From the NCBI GenBank assembly GCA_963764195.1, contig CAVXRG010000003.1:248001-312000 (forward strand): DNA of 64,000 bases, written 5' to 3'. This document shows, one piece after another, positions 62,711 through 64,000 of this stretch. The translations under genes were made by a program, and so were the position numbers. This DNA comes from JBDSSS01 sp963764195 (lineage in GTDB: Bacteria > Actinomycetota > Actinomycetes > Actinomycetales > Dermatophilaceae). Each line of letters begins with the position of its first letter. Positions within the stretch are counted from its first letter, which is position 1. The notes under the pieces were generated by a model. It did no database searches. It was not told where the DNA came from and was given only the letters and a program-made list of their open reading frames with translations.

Positions 62711-64000
62711 ATGAAGCGCTCCCTTCACGGCAACCCGGACCCCATCGACCGCAGCCGCTTCCCCGTCGACGAGTGGGCCTGGCGCGAGACGTGGCACAAC
62801 GGCGACGACCTCGGCGTCACCGAGACGGTCTTCGCCGTCGGCAACGGCTACCTCGGCCTGCGGGGCAACGCCGAGGAGGGACGGGACGTCCACACCCACG
62901 GAACCTTCGTCAACGGCTTCCACGAGACCTGGCGGATCCGGCACGCCGAGGAGGCCTTCGGCTTCGCCCAGACGGGGCAGACGATCGTCAACGTGCCCGA
63001 CGTCAAGACGATCAAGGTATACATCGACGACGAGCCCCTGATGCTCTCGATCGCCGACCTCGAGCACTACGACCGGACCCTCGACTTCCGCGACGGGGTG
63101 CTGCGCCGCTCCCTCGTGTGGCGGACCCCGTCGGGCAAGCGGGTCCGGATCGAGTCCCGCCGGATGGTCTCCTTCGAGCAGCGACACCTCGTGGTCATGA
63201 CCCTCGACATCACCCTGCTCGACGCCGACGCTCCGGTGGCGATCTCGTCTCAGGTCCTCAACCGCCAGGACGGCCGGGACGAGTACCACGTCGCGTCGAC
63301 GGGGGTCGGTGAAGGTGTCGACCCTCGCAGGGCGAGTCAGATGACCGAGCGGGTGCTCGAGCCGCAGAGCAACTGGGCCAGCGACCGACGCACCATCCTC
63401 AGCTACCGCTGCACCAACTCGCGGATGACGCTGGCCGTGGGGGTCGACCACGAGCTGACGACCGAGAACGACTACGAGGAGATCACCCACGCCGAGGAGG
63501 ACCTCGGCAAGAAGGTCTACCGGATCCGGGGAAAGGTCGGCCGGCCGATCTGCCTGACCAAGGTCGCGGCCTACCACACGTCGCGCGGCGTACCGGTGCG
63601 CGAGCTCGTCGACCGCACCCGGCGCACCCTCGACCGGGTCCGCGACACGGGTGTCGAGGAGTGCTTCGCCGAGCAACGGCAGTGGCTCGACCGCTTCTGG
63701 GCCGACTCCGACGTGCGGGTCGACGGCCATCCCGCGATCCAGCAGGCCGTGCGGTGGAACCTCTTCCAGCTCGCGCAGGCGTCGGGCCGGGTCGAGCAGT
63801 CCGGCATCGCCGCCAAGGGGGTGAGCGGGACGGGCTACGAGGGCCACTACTTCTGGGACACGGAGACCTACGTGCTGCCCTTCCTCACCTACACGTCGCC
63901 GCAGGTCGCGCGCGGCGCCCTCCGCTTCCGCTACCTCATGCTCCCGTCCGCCCTGCGCCGGGCCAAGGACCTCTCCCACGTCGGCGCCCTCTTCCCGTGG
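62711..64000 (+). CDS. Glycoside hydrolase family 65 phosphorylase (3' truncated by window edge)
   Basis: Open from the ATG at 62711 to the window end without stop (430 codons; family about 780-800 residues). The N-terminal beta-sandwich (residues ~1-270) contains DDLGVTETVFAVGNGYLGLR and GTFVNGFHETWRI; the linker and start of the (alpha/alpha)6 barrel follow with GIAAKGVSGTGYEGHYFWDT. The general acid Glu is still to come outside the window. GH65 enzymes split maltose, kojibiose or trehalose (or trehalose 6-phosphate) with phosphate to beta-glucose 1-phosphate, the substrate of the upstream mutase. Six bases separate the two genes. Confidence 0.9.
   Translation, partial: MKRSLHGNPDPIDRSRFPVDEWAWRETWHNGDDLGVTETVFAVGNGYLGLRGNAEEGRDVHTHGTFVNGFHETWRIRHAEEAFGFAQTGQTIVNVPDVKTIKVYIDDEPLMLSIADLEHYDRTLDFRDGVLRRSLVWRTPSGKRVRIESRRMVSFEQRHLVVMTLDITLLDADAPVAISSQVLNRQDGRDEYHVASTGVGEGVDPRRASQMTERVLEPQSNWASDRRTILSYRCTNSRMTLAVGVDHELTTENDYEEITHAEEDLGKKVYRIRGKVGRPICLTKVAAYHTSRGVPVRELVDRTRRTLDRVRDTGVEECFAEQRQWLDRFWADSDVRVDGHPAIQQAVRWNLFQLAQASGRVEQSGIAAKGVSGTGYEGHYFWDTETYVLPFLTYTSPQVARGALRFRYLMLPSALRRAKDLSHVGALFPW

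Overview
The window is about 70% GC by eye and almost fully coding. It has GTG starts, mycothiol biosynthesis (mshB), a SigE/anti-sigma/HtrA/TatB block, DUF3117, DUF1003 and DivIVA-type genes, which together point to an actinomycete chromosome. My best guess is Micrococcales, near Intrasporangiaceae; that is inference. Gene content and order from typA to the MgtE-like gene follow, with insertions, Mycobacterium tuberculosis Rv1165-Rv1233c (from memory). This looks like a core chromosomal segment, not an island: there is no integrase, transposase, CRISPR array, tRNA or rRNA.

Layout. 1-6.3 kb: 3' end of ychF, a frameshifted serine-hydrolase pseudogene, a secreted metallophosphoesterase, a PIG-L deacetylase, an acyl-CoA dehydrogenase, a desaturase remnant and a flavocytochrome reductase. 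6.5-12.7 kb: a five-gene oligopeptide ABC importer on the minus strand, with hairpins after oppA and at the operon end. 12.9-15.8 kb: two CNNM/CorC-type membrane proteins and a pterin dehydratase. 15.8-21 kb: Nudix, typA, mshB, vanW. 21-32 kb: GNAT, fdxA, dapC, gltA, dapD, dapE, LOG, DivIVA-like, PIG-V-like, enoyl-CoA hydratase; three lysine/DAP pathway genes lie here. 32-38 kb: DUF3117, two methyltransferases, sigE-anti-sigma-htrA-tatB. 38-45 kb: a heterodimeric ABC exporter, mrp, DUF1003 and an MgtE-like protein without membrane domain. 45-50 kb: two overlapping malyl-CoA-lyase-like genes, an M15-like secreted protein, a nitroreductase and a RIO-type kinase. 50-64 kb: an esterase remnant, a second acyl-CoA dehydrogenase, a stress protein, a lipoprotein, pepP, a ThrE-type exporter, a MaoC hydratase, a PHP phosphoesterase, a RecB-type nuclease, ParA, an alcohol dehydrogenase, and a beta-phosphoglucomutase/GH65 pair that runs off the end.

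The most unusual signal is not a gene. The octamer GTATGCCG (or its complement CGGCATAC) occurs 30 times by eye, 15 in each orientation, in all reading frames and at raised density between genes, where about two would be expected from base composition. It behaves like a DNA-uptake or other genome-wide signal sequence. Other non-coding structure includes two long perfect palindromes sharing the core TTCGATGTATC, a 50-bp tandem repeat, a third inverted repeat, about fifteen leaderless-type promoters (TANNNT, 6-7 nt, start codon), and two ECF-sigma-type promoters with identical 17-nt spacing. dapC appears to lack one C just after its start codon.
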